From positions 1-56,928 of the forward strand of contig JANQIO010000169.1 in NCBI GenBank assembly GCA_028282105.1: a stretch of DNA of 56,928 nt. The letters are read 5' to 3'. The notes beneath the pieces were generated by a model. That model worked only from the letters and a program-made list of their open reading frames with translations, ran no database searches and was not told the DNA's origin. Source of the stretch: Halieaceae bacterium (lineage in GTDB: Bacteria; Pseudomonadota; Gammaproteobacteria; Pseudomonadales; Halieaceae). Of this stretch, positions 1 through 10,342 are shown piece by piece. Numbering within the stretch: the first letter of the stretch is position 1; each line of letters starts with the position of its first letter. Both the position numbers and the translations under genes were made by a program.

Positions 1-1
1 T

Positions 2-1495
<1,494 letters not shown>

Positions 1496-1614
1496 TTGCG
1501 TCGACCGGCTCACAGTTCTGGCCCAGGGCCACGCAAAACCCCCATCTGTGTCACGGAACTGTAAGAAATAGGGGCGTAGCATGGCCTGTGGAAGAGTGGC
1601 GCCAGACAAAACCC

Positions 1615-3402
1615 ATGTCGACACAGGGCACAAAAGAAGAGCTGCTGGCCATTATCGAGGGCACCGCCCTGACCAGCGTTTACCAGCCGGTGGTGAATAT
1701 CCAGCACCAGCGGCTGTATGGCTATGAGGCACTGACCCGGGGCCCGGCCAACAGCACACTACACAACCCCCTGACACTGTTTGACGCCGCCAATCGCTAC
1801 GAGCTGATGGGCGAACTGGAATTTGCCTGCTCGCGGGTGGCCTGTGAGACCTTCGCCCACTTCAGAAGCAACGGCCGCCTGTTCCTGAACATCTCACCAC
1901 TGAGCCTGCTGGAGCGCCATTACCGGCTCGGCATGCTGACCCAGGTGCTGGACCACGCCCGGCTATCTCCGGAGAACGTGGTGATCGAGCTGTCCGAGCA
2001 GTACCCCATGGACGACTACGACGCGCTGCGCAAGGCCACGGACCAGTGTCGCGCGGAGGGCTTCTCGATTGCCATAGACGACCTCGGCGCCGGTTACGCC
2101 GGTCTGCGCACCTGGTCCGAGCTGCGCCCCCAGTTCGTGAAGATCGACCGCCACTTCGTCGAGAACATTCACAACGACCAGGTAAAGAAGGAGTTTGTGC
2201 GCTCCATTGTGGAGATCGCCGCGGAGCTGGATTGCCAGGTGATCGCCGAGGGTATCGAGACGCCGGAAGACCTGCACACCGTGCAGGACATGGGTATCCC
2301 CTACGGCCAGGGCTTCCTGCTGGGCCGGCCGGAGGCCCGCCCGGAACAGGACATGGTGGTGCTGAGTCGCATCCGCAGTCCCGAGAACACAGCACGGCAA
2401 CGCCATCGCTCGGCCATGCGCGCCCGGGAAATGGCCAGCAACCCCCGCACCGCAACGCCCGACAGCAGTGTGGAGGAAGTCTGCGACATCTTCCATAACA
2501 ACCGCAGCATGACCTGCCTGCCAATACTCAGTGGCACCCGGCCGGTGGGTCTGGTGGATCGGCACGATATTCTCGAGCTGCTGTCGCAGCAGTACGCGCG
2601 TTCGCTGCACGGCCGCAAGCCCATCAGCCACTTCATGAACACGCGGCCCATCGTCGTGGACGTGGACACACGACTGGAAGATATCAGCCGACAGCTCACC
2701 ACCGACCCGGCCGGGCGCCTGAGCCAGGACTTCCTGGTCACCCACGGTGGCGACTATTTCGGGGTTGGCAGCACCGCGACCCTGCTGCGGCGGATTACCG
2801 AGCAGCAGATCCGCAACGCCCGCTACGCCAACCCGCTGACCCTGTTGCCAGGCAATGTGCCGCTGCACGAGCAGATCGAATCACTGCTGGAGGAAGGCGA
2901 TAGTTTCCGTATCGCCTACTTCGACGTCAACCACTTCAAACCCTACAACGACCACTACGGCTACAGCTGGGGCGACGACGTCATTATTGCCCTGTCGCAG
3001 ATCCTCATCGAAGAGGCACACCCGGAGCGGGACTTCGTGGGCCATGTCGGCGGTGATGATTTTGTCGCCATCATGCAGTCGGAAGACTGGGAGGCGCGCT
3101 GCCACCGCGTGCTGAAGAAATTCGACGTCGCCTGCGCGGCGTTCTATACCCCGGAGGACTTCGACAAAGGCGGAATCTGGAACCTGGACCGCTCCGGTGA
3201 GCGGCAGTTTTTCAAGCTGCTAAGCCTGTCCTGCGGGGTCGCCCACCCCGACCCGGTCTATTGCCGGTCGCTGCACGAGGTGTCCGCGCTGGCGGTGGAC
3301 GCCAAAACCCAGGCCAAGCGCCAGGGTGGCAGTGCGGTATTCATCTCTCGCCGGCGGCGGCCACCGGAGCAGCCGCTGGAAGACCAGGCCATGGCGCGCT
3401 AG
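1615..3402 (+). CDS. EAL - CBS pair - GGDEF cyclic-di-GMP protein
   Basis: Cyclic-di-GMP turnover protein of about 595 residues with the order EAL (about 15-255), tandem CBS domains (about 265-395) and GGDEF (about 410-580); no membrane segment. The EAL part keeps the expected catalytic residues: EAL, the Asn of LFLNISP, the Glu of VIELSEQ, the double Asp of IAIDDLGAGYAG, the Lys of FVKIDRHF, AEGIET and GQGF. It should therefore be an active phosphodiesterase. The GGDEF motif is GGDDF (about 479), a departure from the usual GG(D/E)EF, so cyclase activity is doubtful and the domain may be regulatory. CBS pairs commonly bind adenine nucleotides, which suggests an energy-state input (inference). 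An in-frame GTG at 1588 would add nine residues; ATG 1615 is chosen because the peptide that follows starts like its relatives. Neither start has a strong ribosome binding site. Confidence 0.85.
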   Translation: MSTQGTKEELLAIIEGTALTSVYQPVVNIQHQRLYGYEALTRGPANSTLHNPLTLFDAANRYELMGELEFACSRVACETFAHFRSNGRLFLNISPLSLLERHYRLGMLTQVLDHARLSPENVVIELSEQYPMDDYDALRKATDQCRAEGFSIAIDDLGAGYAGLRTWSELRPQFVKIDRHFVENIHNDQVKKEFVRSIVEIAAELDCQVIAEGIETPEDLHTVQDMGIPYGQGFLLGRPEARPEQDMVVLSRIRSPENTARQRHRSAMRAREMASNPRTATPDSSVEEVCDIFHNNRSMTCLPILSGTRPVGLVDRHDILELLSQQYARSLHGRKPISHFMNTRPIVVDVDTRLEDISRQLTTDPAGRLSQDFLVTHGGDYFGVGSTATLLRRITEQQIRNARYANPLTLLPGNVPLHEQIESLLEEGDSFRIAYFDVNHFKPYNDHYGYSWGDDVIIALSQILIEEAHPERDFVGHVGGDDFVAIMQSEDWEARCHRVLKKFDVACAAFYTPEDFDKGGIWNLDRSGERQFFKLLSLSCGVAHPDPVYCRSLHEVSALAVDAKTQAKRQGGSAVFISRRRRPPEQPLEDQAMAR

Positions 3403-3412
3403 CCGCTGGCAT

Positions 3413-3667
3413 CTAGCCTGCAGCCACCAGCCGCAGCTTGGCGGCTCGCGACAGCTTCCTGATTTCCGCCTCCCGCGACTGGGCGGCGGCCCGGTCGTCC
3501 GCGGGCTCAGACCAGGCCAGTTCCACCGGCCGGCGGCCGCGGGTATAGCGGGCGCCGCCCGCCAGCTCGCCATTGTGTTGCCGCAGACGCCGCTCCAGGT
3601 TGCGGGCAATGCCGGTGTAGAAACTGCCGTCACGGCAGCGCAGCAGGTAGACGTACCAGTCAGCCAC
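3413..3667 (-). CDS. GIY-YIG nuclease-like small protein (UPF0213 type)
   Basis: Short stand-alone GIY-YIG domain of 84 residues, the usual size of the YhbQ/UPF0213 group. The N-terminus reads WYVYLLRC...GSFYTGIA, which matches the two short strands that name the fold (here VYL and YTG), followed by the conserved Arg of the LERRLRQHN helix and the ARYTRGRRP segment. Members of this group are presumed DNA-structure nucleases; their cellular role is poorly defined. The gene starts 14 bases after the ArsM-like gene and runs in the same direction, so it may be the last gene of that transcript. It converges with the EAL/GGDEF gene, ending only 10 bases from it. Confidence 0.85.
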   Translation of the reverse strand: MADWYVYLLRCRDGSFYTGIARNLERRLRQHNGELAGGARYTRGRRPVELAWSEPADDRAAAQSREAEIRKLSRAAKLRLVAAG

Positions 3668-3681
3668 CAGCGGGCAGGCGC

Positions 3682-4425
3682 TCAGCAGCAGCCGCTGCCA
3701 CCGGGTTTGACTGCCACCACGGTAGCGGAGTGAAAATTGATGCCCTCGACCGTCTGCCAGGGCTCGGCGTCGAAACTGTCATAGCTGACGTTCGCAAAGC
3801 CCGCCGCCGAAAAGGCATCCAGGAAAGCCTGTTGCTGGTAAGCGCCGGAGATGCAGCCGCTCCACAGCTCCGCGTCCTGCTTGAGGCGCTCGGGCACCTC
3901 GGCATCGCTGACGATGTCGGAAATCGCCACCCGGCCGCCCGGCTTCAACACCGAGTGCACACCGTCGATTAGCCGCTGGCGATCTCTCTCTGCCACCAGG
4001 TTTAGCACACAGTTGGAAATGACCAGGCTGGCGCTATTGGCCGCGACCAGGTCGCCGACGTCCTGGATGTAGCCTTTGCGAAACTCCACCACGCTGTAGC
4101 CGAGTTTTTCCGCCATCTGGGTGCGATAGCGCTCCGCCAGGGCCAGCATGTCGTCCGTCATATCGATGCCGATCACGCGGCCATCGGCGCCGACAATCTG
4201 GGCGGCGATGTAGCAGATCTTGCCGCCGCCGCTGCCGAGGTCGACAACGGTATCGCCCTTGCGCGCATAGCGCGAGGGGTCACCACAGCCGTAGTCCTTC
4301 TCGATAATTTCCGCCGGCAGTAATTCCAGCATCTCCGGCCGGTACTGCACCGGGCAGCAGAGACTCTCCTGGCGCTGGCTGGCGCCTTGCGCGTAGCGTT
4401 CCTGAACAATCGATTCAACCGTCAT
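3682..4425 (-). CDS. ArsM-like SAM-dependent methyltransferase
   Basis: SAM-dependent methyltransferase of 247 residues related to arsenite methyltransferases. The SAM-binding loop is VVDLGSGGGKICY (about 60-72). Cysteines sit where ArsM proteins keep theirs: LCCP (23-24), YGCGDP (47), SNCVLNL (139) and SGCISGA (191). ArsM needs the last two for As(III) binding, so a metalloid substrate is likely, although the true substrate is not proven. The protein is short for the family. From memory, relatives carry a longer loop before the SNCV motif. It ends in an extra Cys pair (GSGCC). It lies 31 bases downstream of the flavoprotein fusion on the same strand. No arsS, arsR or other ars gene is present in the window. 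Confidence 0.75.
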   Translation of the reverse strand: MTVESIVQERYAQGASQRQESLCCPVQYRPEMLELLPAEIIEKDYGCGDPSRYARKGDTVVDLGSGGGKICYIAAQIVGADGRVIGIDMTDDMLALAERYRTQMAEKLGYSVVEFRKGYIQDVGDLVAANSASLVISNCVLNLVAERDRQRLIDGVHSVLKPGGRVAISDIVSDAEVPERLKQDAELWSGCISGAYQQQAFLDAFSAAGFANVSYDSFDAEPWQTVEGINFHSATVVAVKPGGSGCC

Positions 4426-4456
4426 CTGGCTTCCTTCAATACCACAGAGAATTCAC

Positions 4457-6604
4457 TTACTGGCTGGCCGCCCCGCGGCGCCAGTTGTGTAGCTTTTCGA
4501 CCCAGTTGAGCAGGCCCTCGGGCTTGCGCGCCTTGCGCCACTCGCCGGCCACAAACTTGTTGCTCTCCGACAGGGTCGGATAAACATGGATGGTGCCGAG
4601 AATCTTGTTAAGCCCAATGCCATGCTTCATGGCCAGCACGTACTCGGCCAGTAGCTCGGCGGCGTGGTAGCCGACGATAGTGACACCGAGGATGCGGTCC
4701 TTGCCTGGCTCGGTCAGCACCTTGATAAAGCCGTGAGCTTCGCTGTCGGCAATCGCCCGATCGAGGTCGTCGATATCATAGCGGGTGACCTCGTAGTCGA
4801 TGTGCTGCTCCTTTGCCTCCAACTCGTTCAGGCCCACCCGCGCCACCTCCGGATCGGTGAAGGTGGTCCAGGGCACCACCGAGTAATCGACCCGGAACTT
4901 GCGGGCAAAGCCGAACAGGGAATTCACCGCGGTGTACCAGGCCTGGTGGCTGGCCATGTGGGTGAACTGGTAGGGCCCGACAATATCGCCACAGGCCAGT
5001 ACCGTCGGCACACTGGTGCGCAGGTAGTCGTCCACCACCAGGGTGCCATTGGGATTGGTTTCAATGCCGAGCTCTTCCAGGCCGAGGCCTTCGTTGTTGG
5101 CCTTGCGGCCAACCGCCACTAGCACCCGGTCAAACTCCAGCGTTCTGGACTCCCCGGCGCAGTCGAAATCGGCAAGCTTGCGGTCGTCTTCCCGGCGGAA
5201 ACCAACAGCGCGGTGGCCCGTCAACACCTCGATGCCTGAATTGCGGAATACCTCGGTGACGTGGGCCGCCACTTCGGCGTCTTCCCGGGGCATGATCTGC
5301 GGCGCCATGTCTACCAGGGTGACCTGGCTGCCCAGGCGTGAAAAGGCCTGCGCCAGCTCACAGCCAATCGGTCCCGCGCCCATCACCAGCAGGCGCCGCG
5401 GCAGATCGCGCAAATCCCACAGGCTGTCAGACGTCAGGTAGTCCTGTTCATCCAGACCCGGCACCGGCGGCACAAAGGGCCGCGCTCCGGAGGCAATCAC
5501 AATATTGCGGGCGCTGCGGCGCTGGCCATCGATCTCTACTTCCCAGGGCGACACCAGCTTCGCCTCGCCGCTGATGCAGTTCACCCCCAGCGAGGTGAAG
5601 CGCTCTACCGAGTCGTGGGGCTCGATTTTGGCAATCACCGACTGCACCCGCTCCATCACGGCGGGGAAATCTACCCGGGCCTCCACCGCGCCCAGGCCAA
5701 ACTCCGGCGCGCGCCGCAGGTACTCGGCAATCCGACCGGAGCGGATCAGTGCCTTGCTCGGCACGCAGCCGGTGTTCAGGCAGTCGCCACCCATTTTGTG
5801 TCGTTCCACCAGGCTGACTTTGGCGCGCACGGTGGCGGCGATCAGCGCGGCCACCAGGCCGGCGGAGCCGGCGCCAATCACCAGCATGTTGTCGTCAAAA
5901 TGGCGCGGTTTCGTATAGCGCCCCAGGGCCTTGCGGGATTTGATGGCGCCGAGCAACCAGCGCGCCAGTAGCGGAAACACTGCCAGCAAGGCAAAAGACA
6001 GCAGCAGGTCCAGCGATAGAATGCCTCCCAAACCCTCGAGCTGGCCCAACTGGGTGCCAGCGTTCACATACACCGCCGTACCCGCCAGCATGCCGACCTG
6101 GCTGACCCAGTAGAAACGCCATAGAGAAATGGGCAGCACACCCATCACCAGGTTGATGACGAAGAAGGGGAACAGCGGCACCAGCCGCAGACCGAACAGG
6201 TAGAAGGCGCCGTCGCGCTCGAAGCCCGCATTTACGGATCGGAACTGGCGCTTGAAGCGATTCTGCACCCAGTCGCGCAGCAGCACCCGGGACACGAGGC
6301 AGGCCAGGGTCGCGCCCACGCTGGATGCAAAAGACACCAGCAGCAGGCCATACCAGAAACCAAACAGGGCGCCGCCGGCCAGGGTCATGACCGCGGCGCC
6401 CGGCAATGACAGGCCAGTGACCAGCACATAGAGAAGGAAATAGATGGCGCCGGTGCTCCAGGGGTGCTCGGCGTAATAGGCCCGGAAATCGCCCATGCGC
6501 GCCTTGATTTCCTCGAAGCGCAGGTAACTGCCCAGGTCAAAGCTGACCCAGAGCGCGATGGCCGCGCCAAGTGCTACCAGTACCGCGATCTGCTTCCTGT
6601 TCAT
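4457..6604 (-). CDS. TVP38/TMEM64 membrane domain fused to mercuric-reductase-like flavoprotein
   Basis: Two-domain protein of about 715 residues. Residues 1-225 are a TVP38/TMEM64 (DedA/VTT-like) membrane domain with several hydrophobic helices and the family's glycine-rich LPGAAVMTLAGGALFG and RLVPLFPFFVINLVMG segments. From about 240 a class-I pyridine nucleotide-disulfide oxidoreductase follows: FAD loop VIGAGSAGLVAAL, redox pair GGDCLNTGCVPSK, NAD(P) loop MGAGPIGCELAQ and the dimerisation domain with the HVYPTLSE segment. It lacks the N-terminal HMA domain and C-terminal Cys pair of true MerA. The likely role is a membrane-tethered reductase for a disulfide or metal(loid) compound; the ArsM-like gene downstream supports the latter. 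ATG 6604 is chosen over a start 13 codons upstream because a purine-rich AAAAGG precedes it and the hydrophobic N-terminus begins there. Confidence 0.85.
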   Translation of the reverse strand: MNRKQIAVLVALGAAIALWVSFDLGSYLRFEEIKARMGDFRAYYAEHPWSTGAIYFLLYVLVTGLSLPGAAVMTLAGGALFGFWYGLLLVSFASSVGATLACLVSRVLLRDWVQNRFKRQFRSVNAGFERDGAFYLFGLRLVPLFPFFVINLVMGVLPISLWRFYWVSQVGMLAGTAVYVNAGTQLGQLEGLGGILSLDLLLSFALLAVFPLLARWLLGAIKSRKALGRYTKPRHFDDNMLVIGAGSAGLVAALIAATVRAKVSLVERHKMGGDCLNTGCVPSKALIRSGRIAEYLRRAPEFGLGAVEARVDFPAVMERVQSVIAKIEPHDSVERFTSLGVNCISGEAKLVSPWEVEIDGQRRSARNIVIASGARPFVPPVPGLDEQDYLTSDSLWDLRDLPRRLLVMGAGPIGCELAQAFSRLGSQVTLVDMAPQIMPREDAEVAAHVTEVFRNSGIEVLTGHRAVGFRREDDRKLADFDCAGESRTLEFDRVLVAVGRKANNEGLGLEELGIETNPNGTLVVDDYLRTSVPTVLACGDIVGPYQFTHMASHQAWYTAVNSLFGFARKFRVDYSVVPWTTFTDPEVARVGLNELEAKEQHIDYEVTRYDIDDLDRAIADSEAHGFIKVLTEPGKDRILGVTIVGYHAAELLAEYVLAMKHGIGLNKILGTIHVYPTLSESNKFVAGEWRKARKPEGLLNWVEKLHNWRRGAASQ

Positions 6605-6756
6605 ACTGTCTATGCCTTTTCTTCCTGTGAGGCCCTGCCGCACCCGGCCTTGTTAGTTGCGGTTTCCGGGCAATGGTTCCACGGCGAAGCGGCCAGCTTA
6701 TACCAATTGCCGCTATCGGGATGCCGAAAGGTGCTAAGTGCGCGGGTGGCGATTCC

Positions 6757-6784
6757 TTGTACAGCGTCGCCCCGGTGGTATGAT
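6757..6784 (+). promoter_or_regulatory. Probable sigma-70 promoter of trxA
   Basis: TTGTAC (6757-6762) is separated by 16 bases from TATGAT (6779-6784), which is preceded by TG one base upstream (extended -10, TGGTATGAT). It lies 40 bases before the trxA start codon. Assigned by eye from the consensus. Confidence 0.5.
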
Positions 6785-6824
6785 TGCGCGCTTACTGATT
6801 CCAGAAACATTCACGGAGACACCC

Positions 6825-7151
6825 ATGAGTGAACACATTGTTCATGTAAGCGACGCCACCTTCGACGCGGAAGTCCTGAGCTCGGATATCCCGGTGCTGG
6901 TGGATTTCTGGGCCGAGTGGTGTGGCCCCTGCAAAATGATCGCCCCGGTTCTGAACGAGATCGCCGATGAGTACGCCGGCAAGATCAAGGTCTGCAAGGT
7001 CGATGTGGACTCCAATCCGGAGGTGCCGCCGAAGTTTGGCATTCGCGGCATTCCCACGCTGATCATCTTCAAGGGCGGCAACGCCGAAGCCACCAAGGTG
7101 GGCGCCCTGTCAAAGACGCAGCTGACCGAATTCGTCGAAGCGTCGGTCTGA
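6825..7151 (+). CDS. trxA: Thioredoxin 1
   Basis: Cytosolic dithiol-disulfide reductase of 108 residues, the length of Escherichia coli TrxA (109). The active site WAEWCGPCK carries the CGPC redox pair, and the cis-proline loop reads [11 protein letters not shown]. An open frame extends upstream to 6738, but ATG 6825 is chosen: it is preceded by GGAG at eight bases, gives the family length, and follows a good promoter. A strong intrinsic terminator stands just behind the gene, so it is probably transcribed alone despite being followed by rho. The trxA-rho order is the same in E. coli and Pseudomonas. Confidence 0.97.
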   Translation: MSEHIVHVSDATFDAEVLSSDIPVLVDFWAEWCGPCKMIAPVLNEIADEYAGKIKVCKVDVDSNPEVPPKFGIRGIPTLIIFKGGNAEATKVGALSKTQLTEFVEASV

Positions 7152-7166
7152 TCAGCCGGGCTGGCG

Positions 7167-7213
7167 GGCGCTCGCGAAGACGACGCAAGTCTTTGTGAGC
7201 GCCGCATTTTTTT
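7167..7213 (+). terminator. Intrinsic terminator of trxA
   Basis: A 15-bp stem (arms 7167-7181 and 7189-7203, with two G-U wobbles) closes a 7-nt loop and is followed, after GCA, by seven T residues at 7207-7213. This is a textbook intrinsic terminator and separates trxA from the rho transcript. Confidence 0.85.
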
Positions 7214-7513
7214 GCTGAGGGGGGTATAGACGCCCCCCGATGGCCGTGCTACATTTCAACGCGTCCTGCACCCCGCAGGGCACTATAACAAGCAAAAACT
7301 CCCTTAGCGTCGACGGCGCAACTCTCTGACCTGGCAAATCGGCCCGGTCGTCGGTAGAGCGGAAGCATTCTGGCAAATCACCCGTGGGAAGGGTCGCCCG
7401 GTGCCCGTCGTGCGAACGCAAAACAACAAGCGTCTGCGGCGTGCGCGCCTACTTTCCTCCGCATCGGACGTCATCGGACCTTTTCCATCCCTACAAATCA
7501 GACCAAGAACTCT
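7214..7513 (+). promoter_or_regulatory. Leader region of rho
   Basis: Three hundred bases with no recognisable gene separate the trxA terminator from rho. The stretch holds a G6/C6 hairpin (7219-7238) and, just before rho, a pyrimidine-rich segment with few G residues (about 7445-7513) of the kind that Rho binds. In E. coli the rho leader mediates autoregulation by premature Rho-dependent termination; the same is inferred here from position and composition only. A 29-codon open frame at 7240-7329 lacks a ribosome binding site. Confidence 0.4.
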
Positions 7514-8782
7514 ATGAATCTGACTGACCTCAAAACCAAATCCACCCAGGAACTGATCGACATCGCCTCGGAGATCGGCCTGGATAACATCGCCCGTTCT
7601 CGCAAGCAGGACATTATCTTCTCTATCCTCAAACGCCACGCAAAGAGCGGCGAGGACATCTACGGCGATGGCGTACTGGAAATCCTGCAGGACGGCTTTG
7701 GCTTCCTGCGTTCGGCGGAGGGTTCCTACCTGGCCGGCCCGGATGACATCTATGTATCACCCAGCCAGATTCGACGCTTCAACCTGCGCACCGGCGACTC
7801 CATCAATGGCAAGATTCGCCCGCCCAAGGACAGCGAGCGCTACTTCGCGCTGCTGAAAGTCGGCGAGGTCAACTTCACCAAGCCGGAAGACTCCAAGCAC
7901 AAGATCCTGTTTGAGAACCTCACGCCGCTGTTCCCCAACGAGCGCCTGCAACTGGAGAAGGGCAACGGCTCCACCGAAGACCTGACCGGGCGCATCATCG
8001 ACCTGGTGGCACCCATCGGCAAGGGCCAGCGCGGCCTGCTGGTGGCGCCGCCCAAGGCCGGTAAGACCATCATGATGCAGAACATCGCCCAGGCGATTAT
8101 CAGCAACAACCCGGAGTGCTATGTGATCGTGCTGCTGATCGACGAGCGCCCGGAAGAAGTGACCGAGATGCAGCGCTCGGTGGGCGCCCAGGGCGCCGAA
8201 GTCGTGGCCTCTACTTTCGACGAACCGCCGGCCCGCCACGTGCAGGTGGCCGACATGGTGATCGAGAAGGCCAAGCGCCTGGTAGAACACAAGCGCGACG
8301 TGGTGATCCTGCTGGACTCCATCACCCGCCTGGCGCGCGCCTACAACACCGTGGTGCCCTCCTCTGGCAAGGTATTGACCGGTGGTGTCGACGCCCACGC
8401 CCTGGAGCGTCCCAAGCGTTTCTTCGGCGCGGCCCGTAACATCGAGGAAGGCGGCAGCCTCAGTATCATCGCCACTGCCCTGATCGACACCGGCTCCAAG
8501 ATGGACGAGGTGATCTACGAGGAATTCAAGGGCACCGGCAACATGGAGCTGCACCTGGACCGCAAGGTGGCAGAGAAGCGCGTCTACCCGGCCATCAATA
8601 TTCGCCGCTCCGGCACCCGCCGCGAAGACCTTCTCACCAGCGAGGAAGAGCTGCAGCGCATGTGGATTCTGCGCAAGCTGCTGCACGGCATGGAAGACCT
8701 GCCCGCTATCGAGTTCCTCACGGACAAGCTCAAGGACACCAAGACCAACGAGGAGTTCTTCCTCTCCATGAAGCGCAAGTAA
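7514..8782 (+). CDS. rho: Transcription termination factor Rho
   Basis: Hexameric RNA-dependent ATPase and helicase that ends untranslated transcripts. At 422 residues it matches the E. coli protein (419) and needs no insertion domain. The Rho_N three-helix region (about 1-45, beginning [18 protein letters not shown]) is followed by the cold-shock-like RNA-binding domain (about 50-120; DGFGFLRS) and the RecA-like motor: Walker [12 protein letters not shown], Walker [17 protein letters not shown]-loop [13 protein letters not shown] and R-loop [11 protein letters not shown]. The gene lies behind the trxA terminator and probably has its own autoregulated leader. The rho-ubiD order downstream is as in Pseudomonas. 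Confidence 0.98.
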   Translation: MNLTDLKTKSTQELIDIASEIGLDNIARSRKQDIIFSILKRHAKSGEDIYGDGVLEILQDGFGFLRSAEGSYLAGPDDIYVSPSQIRRFNLRTGDSINGKIRPPKDSERYFALLKVGEVNFTKPEDSKHKILFENLTPLFPNERLQLEKGNGSTEDLTGRIIDLVAPIGKGQRGLLVAPPKAGKTIMMQNIAQAIISNNPECYVIVLLIDERPEEVTEMQRSVGAQGAEVVASTFDEPPARHVQVADMVIEKAKRLVEHKRDVVILLDSITRLARAYNTVVPSSGKVLTGGVDAHALERPKRFFGAARNIEEGGSLSIIATALIDTGSKMDEVIYEEFKGTGNMELHLDRKVAEKRVYPAINIRRSGTRREDLLTSEEELQRMWILRKLLHGMEDLPAIEFLTDKLKDTKTNEEFFLSMKRK

Positions 8783-8809
8783 TGGCGCGCTGAGCGAAGG
8801 CTGCGCCCC

Positions 8810-10288
8810 ATGAAATACGCTGACCTGCGCGGCTTTATCGACTTTCTCGAAGCCCGCGGCGAGCTCAAGCGCGTCACTGCCGAAGTCGACCCGAATCTCG
8901 AGATGACCGAGATCTGCGACCGCACCTTGCGGGCGCGGGGTCCGGCGCTGTTGTTTGAAAACCCCAGGGGCTTCAACACCCCGGTACTGGGCAACCTGTT
9001 CGGTACCGAGGAACGGGTCGCCCTGGGCATGGGCCAGGAAAACCTGGCGGCGCTACGCGAGCTGGGCGAGCTGCTGGCCTACCTGCGGCAGCCAGACCCA
9101 CCCAAGGGCCTGAAAGACGCCTGGGAGAAAATGCCCCTGCTCAAGCAGGTGCTGAACATGGCGCCGAAAGTGGTGCGCAGTGCGCCCTGCCAGCAGAACG
9201 TCGTCCAGGGCGATGCCGTAGACCTCAACACTATCCCGATACAGACCTGCTGGCCCGGCGATGCCGGACCGCTGGTGACCTGGCCCCTGGTAATTACCCG
9301 CGGCCCGGACAAGGAACGCCAGAACCTCGGCATCTACCGGATGCAGTTGATCGGTCGCAACAAGCTGATCATGCGCTGGCTGAGCCATCGCGGTGGCGCC
9401 CTGGACTACCGGGACTGGCAGCTGAAAAACCCCGGCCAACGCTATCCGGTGGCGCTGGCCCTGGGGGCAGACCCCGCTACTACCCTCGGCGCCGTCACCC
9501 CGGTACCCGACAGCCTGTCGGAGTATGCCTTCGCCGGTCTGCTGCGCGGCAGCAAGACCGAGGTGACGGGCTGTCACAGCGAGCTCTGCAAACAGCACGG
9601 TCTGCAGGTGCCGGCCACTTCCGAGTACATCCTCGAGGGCTACCTGGAACCCGGCGAGATGGCCGACGAGGGGCCCTTCGGCGACCACACCGGCTATTAC
9701 AACGAAGTGGAGTCCTTCCCGGTTTTCACGGTCGACACCATTACCCACCGGGACAACCCCATCTATCACAGCACCTATACCGGCCGCCCGCCCGATGAGC
9801 CCTCGGTGCTGGGTGCCGCGCTCAACGAAGTGCTGATACCGCTGCTGAAAAAGCAGTTTCCTGAGATCGTCGATTTCTACCTGCCACCGGAGGGCTGTTC
9901 CTACCGGCTGGCGGTCATCACCATGCGCAAGGAATACCCGGGCCACGCCAAGCGGGTCATGTTCGGGGCCTGGAGTTTCCTGCGCCAGTTCATGTACACC
10001 AAGTTCATCATCGTCACCGACGAGGATGTGAACGCCCGCGACTGGCAGGATGTGATCTGGGCGATCACCACCCGCATGGACCCGCAGCGGGACACGGTGA
10101 TGATCGACAACACGCCCATCGACTACCTGGATTTCGCCTCGCCGGTGTCTGGCCTGGGCTCGAAGATCGGCATGGATGCCACCAACAAGTGGCCCGGCGA
10201 AACCGATCGTGAGTGGGGCCGCCCCATCGTCCGCGACCCGGACGTGAAAGCCAGGGTTGACGCTATCTGGGACGAGCTGGGCATTTAA
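8810..10288 (+). CDS. ubiD: 4-hydroxy-3-polyprenylbenzoate decarboxylase UbiD
   Basis: Prenylated-FMN-dependent decarboxylase that removes the carboxyl group of 3-polyprenyl-4-hydroxybenzoate in ubiquinone synthesis. Its 492 residues match the E. coli enzyme (497). Conserved stretches include the N-terminal [12 protein letters not shown], the GMGQENL segment, the [10 protein letters not shown] loop with the acidic ligands of the cofactor site, [10 protein letters not shown], and the C-terminal [13 protein letters not shown]. The prenyl-FMN supplier UbiX is not in the window. The gene begins 27 bases behind rho, so co-transcription with rho is plausible. Confidence 0.96.
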   Translation: MKYADLRGFIDFLEARGELKRVTAEVDPNLEMTEICDRTLRARGPALLFENPRGFNTPVLGNLFGTEERVALGMGQENLAALRELGELLAYLRQPDPPKGLKDAWEKMPLLKQVLNMAPKVVRSAPCQQNVVQGDAVDLNTIPIQTCWPGDAGPLVTWPLVITRGPDKERQNLGIYRMQLIGRNKLIMRWLSHRGGALDYRDWQLKNPGQRYPVALALGADPATTLGAVTPVPDSLSEYAFAGLLRGSKTEVTGCHSELCKQHGLQVPATSEYILEGYLEPGEMADEGPFGDHTGYYNEVESFPVFTVDTITHRDNPIYHSTYTGRPPDEPSVLGAALNEVLIPLLKKQFPEIVDFYLPPEGCSYRLAVITMRKEYPGHAKRVMFGAWSFLRQFMYTKFIIVTDEDVNARDWQDVIWAITTRMDPQRDTVMIDNTPIDYLDFASPVSGLGSKIGMDATNKWPGETDREWGRPIVRDPDVKARVDAIWDELGI

Positions 10289-10342
10289 CCCCTGGTCCAT
10301 CAATTCGCTATATACTAGCCGCCGTTCAATCCGGAGCGACTC

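Noticed and set aside
7240-7329. A 29-codon open frame as a leader peptide of rho
   Set aside because: No ribosome binding site and no resemblance to the E. coli rho leader peptide as I remember it. Mentioned only as part of the leader.
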